Part shown: positions 33,340-42,573 of the stretch, one piece after another
Layout: every line of letters starts with the position of its first letter
How positions within the stretch are numbered: the first letter of the stretch is position 1
DNA from: JANMAT01 sp031359995
Lineage (GTDB): Bacteria > Actinomycetota > Acidimicrobiia > Acidimicrobiales > Ilumatobacteraceae
Direction of reading: 5' to 3'
Assembly: GCA_031359995.1 (NCBI GenBank)
Contig: JANMAT010000133.1
Location: forward strand, 16,990 to 80,989
DNA length: 64,000 bases
Notes under the pieces: model-generated
The model's database searches: none
What the model was told of the DNA's origin: nothing
What the model saw: only the letters and a program-made list of their open reading frames with translations
Position numbers and translations under genes: made by a program

Positions 33340-34491
33340 ATGGATGTCCGACGCGCCAACCGCATGCCCGAGCGGGCCACCACACCGGCGCAGGCCGCGG
33401 CGCTCGTGCACCTCGATGGTGCCGCCGTGGTGTCGGGCATGGCCACCGTGGACGAGGCCGTGGCGTTCGCCCACGCCATGCTCGGCGCCCGGGCGTTGCG
33501 GATCGCGCCGCAGTTCCAGGCGACGAAGGACCGCTACGACGAGACGGCGCCCCTCGTCGCCGCTCAACCGGTCGACCACCGCGGCCGCAGGCGGAAGTTC
33601 ACCGCCTACGACGAGCACATGGCCGCCCACAACGACGGCTACGGGTTGCGCCCGAAGCACCAGATCCTCGGGAGCGAGCTGGCAGGCGAGGTGGTGGACG
33701 TCGGCTCCGCAGTGTCGAAGTTCCGCGTCGGCGATCGGGTGTTCGGAAGCAGCTCGGCTCGGTTCGGGGCCCATGCCGAGTTCTTGTGCGTGGACGAGGA
33801 CGGGGCGTTGGCAACCATGCCGGACGACACGACGTTCGAAGCCGCCGCCTGTGCCGGTGACGGCGCCATCTTGGCCCTCACGTTTCTCCGTCGGGTCGGG
33901 GCTCGCCCCGGTCAACGTCTCGTGATCTACGGCGCCTCCAGCGCCATCGGGACGGCGGCCGTGCAGCTGGCCAAGCACTTCCGAGCGGAGGTCACGGCCG
34001 TGTGCAGCACCAAAGACCTCGCCGTCGTGAAAGGCCTGGGCGCCGATGTCGTCGTCGACGACACCCAGGACGACTTCACCACCAACGGCGAGATCTATGA
34101 TGTCGTGTTCGACGCGGTCGGGAAGCACTCGTTTCGGCGGTGTCGGCGCTCGCTGACCCGACGGGGCATGTATGCGGGAACCGACCTCGGATTCTTTCGG
34201 CACACTCCCGTCCTCGGCTGGATCACCCGACGGGGTCTATCGCCGGTGATCGATCGGTGCTACCCGCTGGAGGACGTGGTCGAGGCGACGAGATACGTCG
34301 CAGGGATCAAAGATCTCTCACCATCAACTCGGCGGCCGAAAGGGCGGAGTGGGTGCAGGTTGCCGAAGGCCGGTGGGCTGTCCTCGGCGACCACGGCCGA
34401 GCCCGCCGTCATCGTCATGCCGGTGCCGCCCTTGGCCTTGTCCACGTGGTACCTGCGATATCGGTCCTTGGGCAAGCCGTCCTCGGAGTAG
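33340..34491 (+). pseudogene. Chimeric gene: dioxygenase N-terminus fused in frame to a truncated MDR oxidoreductase
   Basis: ATG after GGAGGAG. Codons 1 to about 103 (ATTPAQAAALVHLDGAAVV, KFTAYDEHMAAHNDGY) resemble the N-terminus of TauD/phytanoyl-CoA-type dioxygenases and stop just after the first iron-ligand region. From about 33650 the frame continues as a zinc-free medium-chain quinone/alcohol oxidoreductase lacking its first 70 or so residues: LRPKHQILGSELAGEVVDVG and VIYGASSAIGTAAVQLAKHF. This ends at YPLEDVVEATRYVA near 34305, without the last strand. The remaining codons are non-homologous and overlap an opposite-strand fragment. Probably a deletion product. Confidence 0.6.
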
Positions 34492-34559
34492 GCCGGTTCG
34501 TGGGCCGAGGAGAACACCCGGTTCCGCAACGTCAGGTGGCCCAGGGTGAACGGTTGCAA
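34340..34559 (-). pseudogene. N-terminal fragment of an old yellow enzyme (NADH:flavin oxidoreductase)
   Basis: From TTG 34559 the minus strand encodes LQPFTLGHLTLRNRVFSSAH, then KGGTGMTMTAGSAVV and PPAFGNLH, the first 75 or so residues of OYE-type flavin oxidoreductases. After LH the sequence becomes unrelated and runs into the end of the MDR chimera. The start lies 20 bp after the GFA-family gene stop, so it was probably the next gene of that operon before being truncated. Confidence 0.6.
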
Positions 34560-34578
34560 CAGCGGGTCATCCGACCTG

Positions 34579-34980
34579 TCATCCCTCGTAGTCGAAGTTC
34601 TCGAGTCCCACCGGGAGGGCGTGGTAGTCCCCGGCCTCGGCGACCCACCACGCGCTCACGGTGGTGAGCCCGGTCGGCTGGTCGATCGCACCCGCCGCGA
34701 TGGAGAGGCGCTCCGGTACGGCGATGATGCGCCAGAACAACGACGAGCCACAGGTGGCGCAGAAGCCGTACTCGACCGTCGAGTCCGGCGAGTACCACGC
34801 CAGCGATTCGTCGGCCTCGAAGTGGACTTCGGACGTCGCTGCGCCCGATGCCGCCAGGAAGTGGCCGGTGAACTTGCGACAACGAACGCAGTGGCAGTTC
34901 GTGACCTCTCGCAGGGGACCATGCACCGAGTAGCGAACCCCGCCGCACATGCATCCGCCGGTCGCTCGTTGTTCGTTCAC
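34579..34980 (-). CDS. GFA-family (glutathione-dependent formaldehyde-activating enzyme-like) protein
   Basis: A 133-residue protein with the zinc-binding Cys pattern of the family: GGCMCGGVRYSV, CHCVRCRKFTG and GFCATCGSSLFWR. Family members bind two zincs. Real formaldehyde/glutathione activity is shown only for a few and is unlikely to be general in actinobacteria, which use mycothiol. The GTG start overlaps the putA stop (GTGA). Confidence 0.85.
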   Translation of the reverse strand: MNEQRATGGCMCGGVRYSVHGPLREVTNCHCVRCRKFTGHFLAASGAATSEVHFEADESLAWYSPDSTVEYGFCATCGSSLFWRIIAVPERLSIAAGAIDQPTGLTTVSAWWVAEAGDYHALPVGLENFDYEG

Positions 34981-37900
34981 CGCGTTCCTCCAGGACGGCT
35001 CGGTTCCAGACGGCCGTGACGATGGAGCGTACGGGTCACCACTTGCTCGCGGAACCACCGGGGCATCTCGACCTCAGGGTGAGCGACGAGCGGACGATCA
35101 TCGACGGTGATGGCCAATCGATGGGCCAGCGATAGCAGTGAGTCAGAGATCGAACCGGCAACCCGCAACCGATCGACTCCAAGGGTGCCCAGGCGAGCGG
35201 CAAAGGACGACTCGTCCTCAGCTGCGGCGTCCGAGGTGACCAGTCGAGCTCCGGCGGCCGTCGCCGCAGCCCGGGCGATGGTCACCGCTGACGGGGGAGC
35301 GCCCGAGCCGAGGCGCAACGCCACCCCTCCAGGGAGTGGACGAAGCCGGTAGGCGTTGCCCTCGGCTCGAAGGGCCGTGGGATCGTGCTCATCCAGTGCG
35401 GTGCGCGCCCACCGGCGGAACTCGGTGTCGAGCGACTCGAGCCTGTTGGCGGTGGGAGATCCGGCCGGCCATTGCCGCAGCGAGGCGACGTAGGCCGGTC
35501 CGCCGGCCTTCACCGTCGGCCCCACCACCGATTGCTTCCAACCACCGAAGGGCTGGCGTTGCACGATGGCGCCGGTCATGCCCCGATTGACGTAGAGGTT
35601 TCCGGCCTCGACCCGATCACACCACCGACCGATCTCGTGAGGATCGAGCGCGTGAAGCCCCGCGGTGAGGCCGTAGTCGCTCGAGTTCTGGATGGTGATG
35701 GCATCGTCGAGATCGGCGGCTCGGATGAGGCCGAGCACGGGACCGAAGCACTCGGTGCGAGCGAGCCACGATCCTGGGCGCACTCCGAGACGGACGCCGG
35801 GTGTCCAGCTCAGATCGTCGCCCAACGAGGTCGGCTCGACGAGCCACGATTCTCCTGGCTCCAGCATGGTCAGGGCGCGGCGTAGATCGGGACCGGGCGG
35901 GCCGATGAGCGGACCGACATCGGTGGTCAGATCGGTCGCCGGACCGACCCGCAACGTCGTGACCGCGTCACACAGGCGACGGCGAAACCCCTCATCGTCG
36001 TACACGGACGCTTCGATGATCGCCAGGCTGGCGGCCGAGCACTTCTGGCCGGCGTGCCCGAATGCGGAGCGGACGAGATCACGGATGGCGGCGTCGACAT
36101 CTGCGGTCGCGGTGATCACCATGGCGTTCTTGCCGCTCGTCTCGGCGTGGAGTCGCAGCGTCGGGCGCCATCCCAGGAACAGCTGCGCAGTGGCATGAGC
36201 ACCGGTCAGGATGACCGCGTCGACGTCGGGGTGAGTCACCAGTCGGGTTGCCGCTTCGTTGTCGGGACAGGCGAGCAGCTGCAGGGCATGGCGGGGGATT
36301 CCGGCTTCCCAACAGCACTCGACAACGAGCGAAGCGGTGAGTACGACTTCGGGTGCCGGCTTGAGCAGGACGGTGTTTCCGGCCGCCAATGCTGCCAGCA
36401 CGCCACCGAGCGGAATGGCGAACGGGAAGTTCCACGGCGGGGTGATCACGATGGTGCCGAGGGGGGCTGACGACGCGCCGGCTTCGCCGAGCCGGTCGAT
36501 CGACGCGATGGAGCGGGCATAGTAGCGAGCGAAGTCGACCGCCTCGGAGACTTCCGGGTCACCCTCGGCAACGGTCTTGCCGGCCTCGTGGGCCATGGTC
36601 GCCAGGATCTCGCCCCGGCGGGCCTCGACCACATCGCCGACACCGTTGATCAGCCGGGCCCGATCCGAACCGGCAAGGTGTCCCCATGTCGATTGGGCGG
36701 CTACCGCGGTGGCCACTGCGTGAGCGACCATGTCGAGATCGGCCACCGGCGGTCGAGCCGGTGGGACCCACGACGTCATCGAATCGGCCAGCCACGAACG
36801 GTTGGCCGGCGAGGTGAAGTCGGTGTCGGGAGCGTTGGCGAAGGCCGAGCCCAACTCGTCGGCCGCGATCGGTTGACGGCGATCCTGCGTGCGTCGCGGC
36901 GTGGTGCCCACCGAGCGTCGACCACGAGCCGCCGCGGTGAAGCGGTTGGCCTGATGCTCGAAGATGGCGTTGCCCGGGGCTATCTCGAACAGCGACGTCA
37001 GGAAGTTCTCCGGGGCGGTGTTCTCGTCGAGCCGGCGCACCAGGTAGGCGATTGCGGCCGAGAAGTCGTCATGGGCCACGATCGGGGTGTAGAGCAACAC
37101 CGATCCGGCCCGTTGCTTCACGGCCAAAGCCTGGGCCGGAGCCATGCCTTCAAGCATCTCGATCTCCAGCCGGTCGGCCCGCGCCCGCTCGCCGAGCCGG
37201 TCTCGCTCGAGCAGAGCCCACGCCAGATCGAACACGTTGTGGCTGGCGACGCCGATGCGAACGGCATCGTCGTACCTCGGGTCGAGCAGCAGGTCGAGCA
37301 CGGCCTTGTAGCTGGCGTCGACCTCGTGTTTCGTGGCGTACGGTGCGGCTTCCCACCCCCGGATCTCGGCCTCGACCGACTCCATGGCGAGGTTGGCGCC
37401 CTTCACCAATCGGATCTTGATCGGCGTGCCTCCGGCGGCGACGCGCTGCTTGGCCCATTCGGCCAGCTCGATTGCGGCGGAGTGGGAATCGGGAAGATAG
37501 GCCTGCAACACGATGCCGGCCGCCAGCTGCCGGAACTCCGGTTCGTCGAGCACGGAGCGGAACACCGTCGCCGTGAGCGCCAGGTCCCGGTACTCCTCCA
37601 TGTCGAGGTTGACGAACTTCGGCGGCGTGTGGCGGGCCGCGGCGCGGTAGAGGGTTCTCAGGTGACCGCCCACCTCGTCGATGGTTGCGTCGAACGCCAG
37701 AGCACTCACGTGGGCGCAGATCGCCGAGATCTTCACCGACACGTAGTTGACGTCGGGGCGGGCGAGTTGTTCGAGCACCAACCCGAGCCGATGGGTCGCC
37801 TCGGCATCGCTCAGGATCGCCTCGCCCAGCACGTTGATGTTGCTCCCCAAACCGGCGACCTGTCGCGATCGGAGATGTCGAGCGAGCGCCGGGTCTTCGG

Positions 37901-38330
37901 ACGGCAACACCGTGCCCGAGCTCTCCCAACGGAGCCGACGATCGACCAGTCGCATGACCGAGCGGGGGAACACCCGGGCGGCCGACGCCCCGACCCGCAC
38001 CATCAGTCGGTCGGTCAAGCCGAATGAGCCGAGGGGCAGCTCGCGGGCCAGGCTCCCGAAGCGCTCGGCGGCGCGAGTGGGGTCGTCGATCCGGGCGACC
38101 TCATCGGTGAGCGCCATCGTGAACGCCTGGGCATTCGGATCGCCGACGATCGCCGCCACCCGTTGTTGACGCCGCCGAATGCCCCGGGGCACCGACCCCT
38201 CGCCGCGACGGGCCTCACCGAGGATCTCGGCGGCGAGGGCGATGGCGCGTTCGATGCGGGCGGTGTCCATGCTGGCGGGGTCGCCCGAGGAGTTCGGACG
38301 TCGGCCGTCCGGTTTGGTCGAGATCGTCAT
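34977..38330 (-). CDS. putA: Bifunctional proline dehydrogenase / L-glutamate-gamma-semialdehyde dehydrogenase
   Basis: A 1117-residue PutA-type fusion. The N-terminal half is the FAD TIM barrel: YVSVKISAICAHVSAL, FVNLDMEEYRDL, VLQAYLPDSH and IRLVKGANLAMESVE. The C-terminal half is an aldehyde dehydrogenase with TPPWNFPFAIPLGG, catalytic Glu in LHAETSGKNAMV and nucleophile Cys in GHAGQKCSAA. It converts proline to glutamate in two steps. No DNA-binding ribbon-helix-helix domain is present, so regulation must be by another protein, probably the divergent PAS-AraC gene. Start ATG 38330; ATG 38270 is an alternative. Confidence 0.92.
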   Translation of the reverse strand: MTISTKPDGRRPNSSGDPASMDTARIERAIALAAEILGEARRGEGSVPRGIRRRQQRVAAIVGDPNAQAFTMALTDEVARIDDPTRAAERFGSLARELPLGSFGLTDRLMVRVGASAARVFPRSVMRLVDRRLRWESSGTVLPSEDPALARHLRSRQVAGLGSNINVLGEAILSDAEATHRLGLVLEQLARPDVNYVSVKISAICAHVSALAFDATIDEVGGHLRTLYRAAARHTPPKFVNLDMEEYRDLALTATVFRSVLDEPEFRQLAAGIVLQAYLPDSHSAAIELAEWAKQRVAAGGTPIKIRLVKGANLAMESVEAEIRGWEAAPYATKHEVDASYKAVLDLLLDPRYDDAVRIGVASHNVFDLAWALLERDRLGERARADRLEIEMLEGMAPAQALAVKQRAGSVLLYTPIVAHDDFSAAIAYLVRRLDENTAPENFLTSLFEIAPGNAIFEHQANRFTAAARGRRSVGTTPRRTQDRRQPIAADELGSAFANAPDTDFTSPANRSWLADSMTSWVPPARPPVADLDMVAHAVATAVAAQSTWGHLAGSDRARLINGVGDVVEARRGEILATMAHEAGKTVAEGDPEVSEAVDFARYYARSIASIDRLGEAGASSAPLGTIVITPPWNFPFAIPLGGVLAALAAGNTVLLKPAPEVVLTASLVVECCWEAGIPRHALQLLACPDNEAATRLVTHPDVDAVILTGAHATAQLFLGWRPTLRLHAETSGKNAMVITATADVDAAIRDLVRSAFGHAGQKCSAASLAIIEASVYDDEGFRRRLCDAVTTLRVGPATDLTTDVGPLIGPPGPDLRRALTMLEPGESWLVEPTSLGDDLSWTPGVRLGVRPGSWLARTECFGPVLGLIRAADLDDAITIQNSSDYGLTAGLHALDPHEIGRWCDRVEAGNLYVNRGMTGAIVQRQPFGGWKQSVVGPTVKAGGPAYVASLRQWPAGSPTANRLESLDTEFRRWARTALDEHDPTALRAEGNAYRLRPLPGGVALRLGSGAPPSAVTIARAAATAAGARLVTSDAAAEDESSFAARLGTLGVDRLRVAGSISDSLLSLAHRLAITVDDRPLVAHPEVEMPRWFREQVVTRTLHRHGRLEPSRPGGTR

Positions 38331-38393
38331 GCCCTGATTCAACGAGAACGAGCGGCGTAGGTCTTGGCAAGTCCGCCCGTCAGGCCTACTCCA

Positions 38394-38403
38394 GTTGTAC
38401 AAC
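38394..38403. promoter_or_regulatory. Palindrome in the putA/regulator divergent promoter region
   Basis: GTTGTACAAC is a perfect 10-bp palindrome, 64 bp upstream of putA and 32 bp upstream of the divergent regulator gene. Its position suits an operator for the PAS-AraC protein. AraC proteins usually bind direct repeats, so the match is tentative. Confidence 0.35.
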
Positions 38404-38434
38404 GACTCGGGCGACCGTCGGGCACACTGGTGCG

Positions 38435-39181
38435 GTGCTGTCGGACTCCACGTCGCTCTTGATTTCTTTGTTCGAGACCGTTCCCCGGGTGATGGTGTGC
38501 GTGAAGAGCGCCGATGGCCGCTACGTGGCCGCCAATGAGGCATTCGTGCAACGGGCCAGCCGGCGCCATGTCAACGAGGTAATCGGGCGGAAGGCCGCCG
38601 ATCTCTTCCCCGTTGAGCTGGCCGCTTCGTACGAGGCCCAGGACCGCTCGTTGCTCGCCACTGGTCGTCCGGCCCGCAATCAGCTGGAGGTGATCACCGA
38701 TGCGTCGGGGCACTCTGGTTGGTACCTCACGACCAAGGTGCTGACCAACGCCGTCGTCGGCGCGCCCGAAGTCGTTGCCGTATCGGTGGAGGCCGACCTA
38801 GCCCGGGGCGGCGCGGTTCGAGCGGGCGGCGTACGCGCCGCGGTGGAGTTGGTGCGACGCGAGTACGCACGCGCGTTGCCGGTCGCCGAGCTGGCCACGG
38901 CGGCGGCGATGAGCACCGATCAGTTGGAACGGGCGATGCGGCGGGTGCTCGGTGTCTCGCCGAAGCAGTACGTGGTGCGGACCCGCATCGATCAGGCCGC
39001 CTTCCTGCTGGTAACCGGATCGACTCCGATCGCCGAGGTGGCGGCGTCATGTGGGTTCTTCGACCAGAGTCAGCTGACCCGCCAGTTCAAGGCGGCAGTG
39101 GGCCTGACCCCCGGTCGGTACCGCGACCTCGCCCGCACCGAGCCCCCCGGAGTGGAGCCGTCGGCCGTGGGCCCGCGCTAG
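38435..39181 (+). CDS. PAS-domain AraC-family transcriptional regulator
   Basis: A 248-residue protein. Residues 8-120 look like a PAS domain (MVCVKSADGRYVAANEAFVQ, then NEVIGRKAADLFP). The C-terminal AraC HTH has two helix-turn-helix units: LPVAELATAAAMSTDQLERA and TPIAEVAASCGFFDQSQLTR, with a final FKAAVGLTPGRYR. Divergent from putA with a 104-bp shared promoter region. It probably senses a small ligand and controls proline catabolism; that role is inferred from position. Confidence 0.85.
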   Translation: MLSDSTSLLISLFETVPRVMVCVKSADGRYVAANEAFVQRASRRHVNEVIGRKAADLFPVELAASYEAQDRSLLATGRPARNQLEVITDASGHSGWYLTTKVLTNAVVGAPEVVAVSVEADLARGGAVRAGGVRAAVELVRREYARALPVAELATAAAMSTDQLERAMRRVLGVSPKQYVVRTRIDQAAFLLVTGSTPIAEVAASCGFFDQSQLTRQFKAAVGLTPGRYRDLARTEPPGVEPSAVGPR

Positions 39182-39191
39182 CCGCCGCCGT

Positions 39192-40055
39192 TCAGGCGGC
39201 GAGGCTGGCCAACAGTTCGCCGCTGGCGTGACGCCACGCCGACGGCGAGATGCCAGCCGGTCGCCATGGCTCCAGCGCCATCAACGAAGCGGCTCGGCCC
39301 GTCACCAACTCCTGTCCGGCGGTGGCCCAGACGGTGTCATGGTGGCGGAGCAGATCGAGGGTGGCGTCCAGCGGATCGCGCAGCCGAGCGAGGGCGTCCG
39401 CCTCGTACACGCACACGTTCCATGCCGCGTGAGCGCCGATCGAGGCGATGGTTTGGGACACCACGTCGGCCCACGTCCGCTCGAACGCAATGATCGGTTC
39501 GGGGTCCTTGACGGTTCGCATGACCGCCGACGTCTCGGAGAACACCAGTCCGACCGAGTGGCCCTCGAGGTCGGGGGTGAGCCGATTCACTTCGCGACGG
39601 AGCGCCTCGGTGATGGCGGCCGGGTCATAGGCCGCGGCACCGTCGCGATGGAGTCGAATCCGACCATGAGGAGGTAGCCCATCGGCCGGCGCTCCGCTCG
39701 ATGCCGAGGCCAGTATCCACGCTTCGACCTGACCGGTGCACGCCGCCGCGACATGGGCGAGGGGCGAGCGATCGGCATCGTTGACCAGCAGCAATGCGTG
39801 ACGCCCGAGTGGGCGCAAGGCCGCGGCGAACAGCGCGGTCGGTTCAGCTCCGAACGCGTCCGCCAGTCGGGCGACCACGTCGACCGTCGGGGTGGGGCCA
39901 CTGCGGCGCCCGGGGCGTCGTGATCGCTCGAGGGCGACGACGTAGGCCTGGGAGATACCGGCCCGCCGACTCAGATCCCGGGTGGACCAACCGCGCTCGT
40001 CGCGCCAGGCGGCAAGCATCCGGGCCAAGCCGATGGGGTCGAACTCCCATCGCAA
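39192..40055 (-). CDS. XRE-family HTH regulator
   Basis: A 287-residue protein. The N-terminal Cro/C1-type HTH includes RGWSTRDLSRRAGISQAYVV. The rest is a possible sensor domain with no recognised family, containing HALLLVNDADRSPLAHVAAA. Divergent from the DUF2182-DUF1326-DmdA-like operon with a 55-bp gap, so it probably controls that operon and itself. Confidence 0.78.
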   Translation of the reverse strand: MRWEFDPIGLARMLAAWRDERGWSTRDLSRRAGISQAYVVALERSRRPGRRSGPTPTVDVVARLADAFGAEPTALFAAALRPLGRHALLLVNDADRSPLAHVAAACTGQVEAWILASASSGAPADGLPPHGRIRLHRDGAAAYDPAAITEALRREVNRLTPDLEGHSVGLVFSETSAVMRTVKDPEPIIAFERTWADVVSQTIASIGAHAAWNVCVYEADALARLRDPLDATLDLLRHHDTVWATAGQELVTGRAASLMALEPWRPAGISPSAWRHASGELLASLAA

Positions 40056-40096
40056 GGCCGGCGCCGGTTCGGTACGACGGCTACGAATGCGATCAT

Positions 40097-40102
40097 TATA
40101 GT
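40097..40102 (+). promoter_or_regulatory. -10 element of a leaderless promoter
   Basis: TATAGT lies 8 bases before the GTG start of the DUF2182 gene, placing the transcription start at or next to the start codon. A clear -35 is not visible. The element sits in the short divergent gap with the XRE regulator. Confidence 0.5.
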
Positions 40103-40110
40103 GCTCGACC

Positions 40111-40821
40111 GTGGCCGCAACAAGCCAGCTCCCGGCCGTTGAACAACGTGGAAGCGCGGCGCGGTTGTGGGTGGTTGCCGGTCTCGGGGTCGTCCTCGCC
40201 TGGGCGGCGTTGTTGCGGAGTCATGCCACTGCTCACCATTCCGGCGCCGTCGCCACGATCGCCATGTGGGCCGTCATGACGGTGGCGATGATGGCGCCGA
40301 CCGCGGTGCCGGTGTTGGTCTCGTTGCGGGAGTTGCTGACCGGTCGATCGGCCGCACCGTGGTGGTCGTTCATCGGGGCGTACCTGTCGGTCTGGGTCGG
40401 CTTCTCGGTCATCGCCGGCAGCGCTCAGCTCGGTCTGACCAAACTCGGTCTCCTCGACCATGCCGGCTCGAGCACGGCGCGATGGTTGTCCGCCGGACTC
40501 CTTGCCGCGGCCGGCGGGTACCAGTTCTCGGCGTTGGGGCTTCGTCACGGGCTGTCATGTGTCGGGTGCTGTTGGGCGCTCATGGCCCTCGGTTTCGTCG
40601 GTGGCGTGGCCAACGTCGGGTTCATGGTGTTGGCCATGGTGCTGATGGTCATCGAGAAGCTGCCGGCGGTCGGTGCTCGGGTGACCGTTCCGCTGAGGGT
40701 CGCACTGGTCGGCGCCAGTCTCGTCGTGCTGCTGACCCCCACCGATCCGTCATCGACGAACCTCCATCACCAAGCCCGCGAAGCGAAGGAGCACCATGAA
40801 CACCTGGTCGATCGAGGGTGA
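40111..40821 (+). CDS. DUF2182 metal-related integral membrane protein
   Basis: A 236-residue protein with about six membrane helices. It carries the family signature MWAVMTVAMMAPTAVPVL in helix 2 and GLRHGLSCVGCCWALMALGF with a Cys-x2-Cys-Cys cluster. DUF2182 proteins are often encoded beside DUF1326 and are thought, without proof, to handle metals or small molecules. GTG start, leaderless. The stop overlaps the DUF1326 gene by 26 bp. Confidence 0.85.
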   Translation: MAATSQLPAVEQRGSAARLWVVAGLGVVLAWAALLRSHATAHHSGAVATIAMWAVMTVAMMAPTAVPVLVSLRELLTGRSAAPWWSFIGAYLSVWVGFSVIAGSAQLGLTKLGLLDHAGSSTARWLSAGLLAAAGGYQFSALGLRHGLSCVGCCWALMALGFVGGVANVGFMVLAMVLMVIEKLPAVGARVTVPLRVALVGASLVVLLTPTDPSSTNLHHQAREAKEHHEHLVDRG

Positions 40822-41404
40822 GCTCATCCTCAACTGCAACCGCACGGTGTTCTGTCCGTGCGTCATCTCGCTCGGCAAGCACCCGCCGACCGAGGGTTAC
40901 CGCCAGGCGTGGGCCGGGGTCCGCATCGATCGGGGGTCCTCGGGGGATCTCGATCTCTCCGGGCTCAACGTGGCCATGCTTCTCGACATCCCGGGCAAGA
41001 TGGAACGGGGGAACTGGACGCTTGCGTTGTGGATCGATGATCGGGCGACGGACGAACAGTTCGAGCAACTGGAAACCATCTTCCGAGGCAAGGCTCGGGG
41101 CACGACGGGGCTGTTCAACCTGTTGGTCGGTGAGTACCTCGGCGCGGCACGGGCACCGATCACCTTCGTGACCGAGGGCTCGACCCGCTCGCTGTCGGTC
41201 GGCAAGTTCATCCAGGGTTCGGTGACCCCGATCGGCGGAACCCGGACCGCCGAAGACGTCACCGTCGTCAACACCCAGTACTGGATGGGCCCCGAGGTCG
41301 TGGTGGCCGAGGCTGATCAGGGTCGGGTCCGGGCCTTCGGGAGGGTGTGGAACTTCGAGGGCCGCAGCGCCGAGATCTGTGGCATTCGGTGGTCCGGGCC
41401 GTGA
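40796..41404 (+). CDS. DUF1326 family protein
   Basis: A 202-residue soluble protein: WSIEGELILNCNRTVFCPCV, with a CxCxxxxxCxC-like cysteine cluster at the N-terminus, and a central ALWIDDRATDEQFEQLETIF. This fits DUF1326, a common partner of DUF2182. The cysteines suggest metal binding. The ATG start lies inside the end of the DUF2182 gene. GTGA overlap with the next gene. Confidence 0.85.
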   Translation: MNTWSIEGELILNCNRTVFCPCVISLGKHPPTEGYRQAWAGVRIDRGSSGDLDLSGLNVAMLLDIPGKMERGNWTLALWIDDRATDEQFEQLETIFRGKARGTTGLFNLLVGEYLGAARAPITFVTEGSTRSLSVGKFIQGSVTPIGGTRTAEDVTVVNTQYWMGPEVVVAEADQGRVRAFGRVWNFEGRSAEICGIRWSGP

Positions 41405-42525
41405 GCGCACCGCGCCTCACGATCAGCCGGCGCACTCGCTCGACCCCGTTCACTCCGCACGTCGAGTCCGCCGGTGTGCAGGCCTACACCGTGTACAACC
41501 ACATGCTGCTGCCCACGTCGTTCCGGGGGGTCGAAGCGGACTACTGGCACCTGCGCACCGCGGTGCAGATCTGGGATGTCGGATGCGAACGCCAGGTCGA
41601 AGTACGCGGCTCCGACGCCGCCCGATTGGCCCACCTGCTCACGGTGCGCGACCTGCGCTCCTTTGCCGTTGGCCGGTGTGGGTACGCGCCGGTCTGTGAT
41701 CACGACGGTCGGCTGATCAACGACCCCGTCGTGCTTCGCCTCGCCGAAGATCGGTTCTGGTTCTCGGTCGCCGATTCCGATGTCGTGTTGTGGGCCGGCG
41801 GGCTCGCGCATGGACTCGGACTCGATGTGGCGGTCGACGAACCCGATGTCTGGCCGCTGGCCGTTCAGGGGCCGCTCGCCGAGGACACCCTCGCCGAGGT
41901 GTTCGGCGACGAGGTGCGGGCCATCCGGTTCTTCCGCTTCGCCGTGCTCTCGTTCCGGGGTCATCCGCTGGTGGTGGCTCGCACCGGTTGGAGCGCCCAG
42001 GGCGGGTTCGAGATCTACGTCGACGACCCCGATGTGGGGGTGGCCCTGTACGAGGCCGTGGTGGCGGCGGGAGCGCGGTTCGACATCGGCCCCGGCTGCC
42101 CGAACGGCATCGAGCGCATCGAGGCCGGACTGTTGAGCTACGGCTCCGATGTCACCCGAGCCGACACCGCACTCGAAGCCGGGCTCGACCGATACTGCGC
42201 ACTCGACGCTCCCATCGAGGCCATCGGCATCGAAGCACTGCGCGCCCAGGCGGCCCGTGGGGTCACCCGACGGATCAGCGGCCTGAACATCGACGGTGAG
42301 GCGGTTCCCGGAATTCACGGGCTGTGGCCGATCGAGGTCGGTGGTGAACGAGTGGGATCGGTCACCTCGGCAGCATGGTCACCTCGGCTCGGTACCAACG
42401 TGGCCCTGGCGATGTTGTCCACCGAGCACGGCGGGCTCGGCACCGAGGTGATGGTGACGACTCCGGACGGACCTCGCACTGCGACGGTTGCCGCGGTGCC
42501 GTTCGGGGATCCGGTGACCCCGTAG
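41401..42525 (+). CDS. DmdA-like (dimethylsulfoniopropionate demethylase/GcvT family) aminomethyltransferase
   Basis: A 374-residue GcvT-fold protein. Recalled DmdA segments match closely: SRRTRSTPFT near the start, AYTVYNHMLLPTSF, DYWHLRTAVQIWDV, LAEDRFWFSVADSDVVLW, WPLAVQGPLAED, IRFFRF and CPNGIERIEAGLLSYGSD. DmdA moves a methyl from DMSP to tetrahydrofolate; related GcvT-family methyltransferases use other methylated amines. Third gene of the DUF2182-DUF1326 operon (GTGA overlap). The DMSP assignment is by motif resemblance and needs a phylogenetic check. Confidence 0.65.
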   Translation: MSAPRLTISRRTRSTPFTPHVESAGVQAYTVYNHMLLPTSFRGVEADYWHLRTAVQIWDVGCERQVEVRGSDAARLAHLLTVRDLRSFAVGRCGYAPVCDHDGRLINDPVVLRLAEDRFWFSVADSDVVLWAGGLAHGLGLDVAVDEPDVWPLAVQGPLAEDTLAEVFGDEVRAIRFFRFAVLSFRGHPLVVARTGWSAQGGFEIYVDDPDVGVALYEAVVAAGARFDIGPGCPNGIERIEAGLLSYGSDVTRADTALEAGLDRYCALDAPIEAIGIEALRAQAARGVTRRISGLNIDGEAVPGIHGLWPIEVGGERVGSVTSAAWSPRLGTNVALAMLSTEHGGLGTEVMVTTPDGPRTATVAAVPFGDPVTP

Positions 42526-42573
42526 CAGGCGAGACGGCGCAACGTCGGCGACGGCGGCAATGATCGCTCGGCG

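Noticed and set aside
32477..33925. A 482-codon open frame overlapping the diguanylate cyclase
   Set aside because: Composition is Arg/Pro-rich shadow of the GGDEF gene and of the chimera.
34977..38543. A longer PutA start at 38543
   Set aside because: The extra 71 codons overlap the divergent regulator gene and have no family resemblance; ATG 38330 is the natural start.
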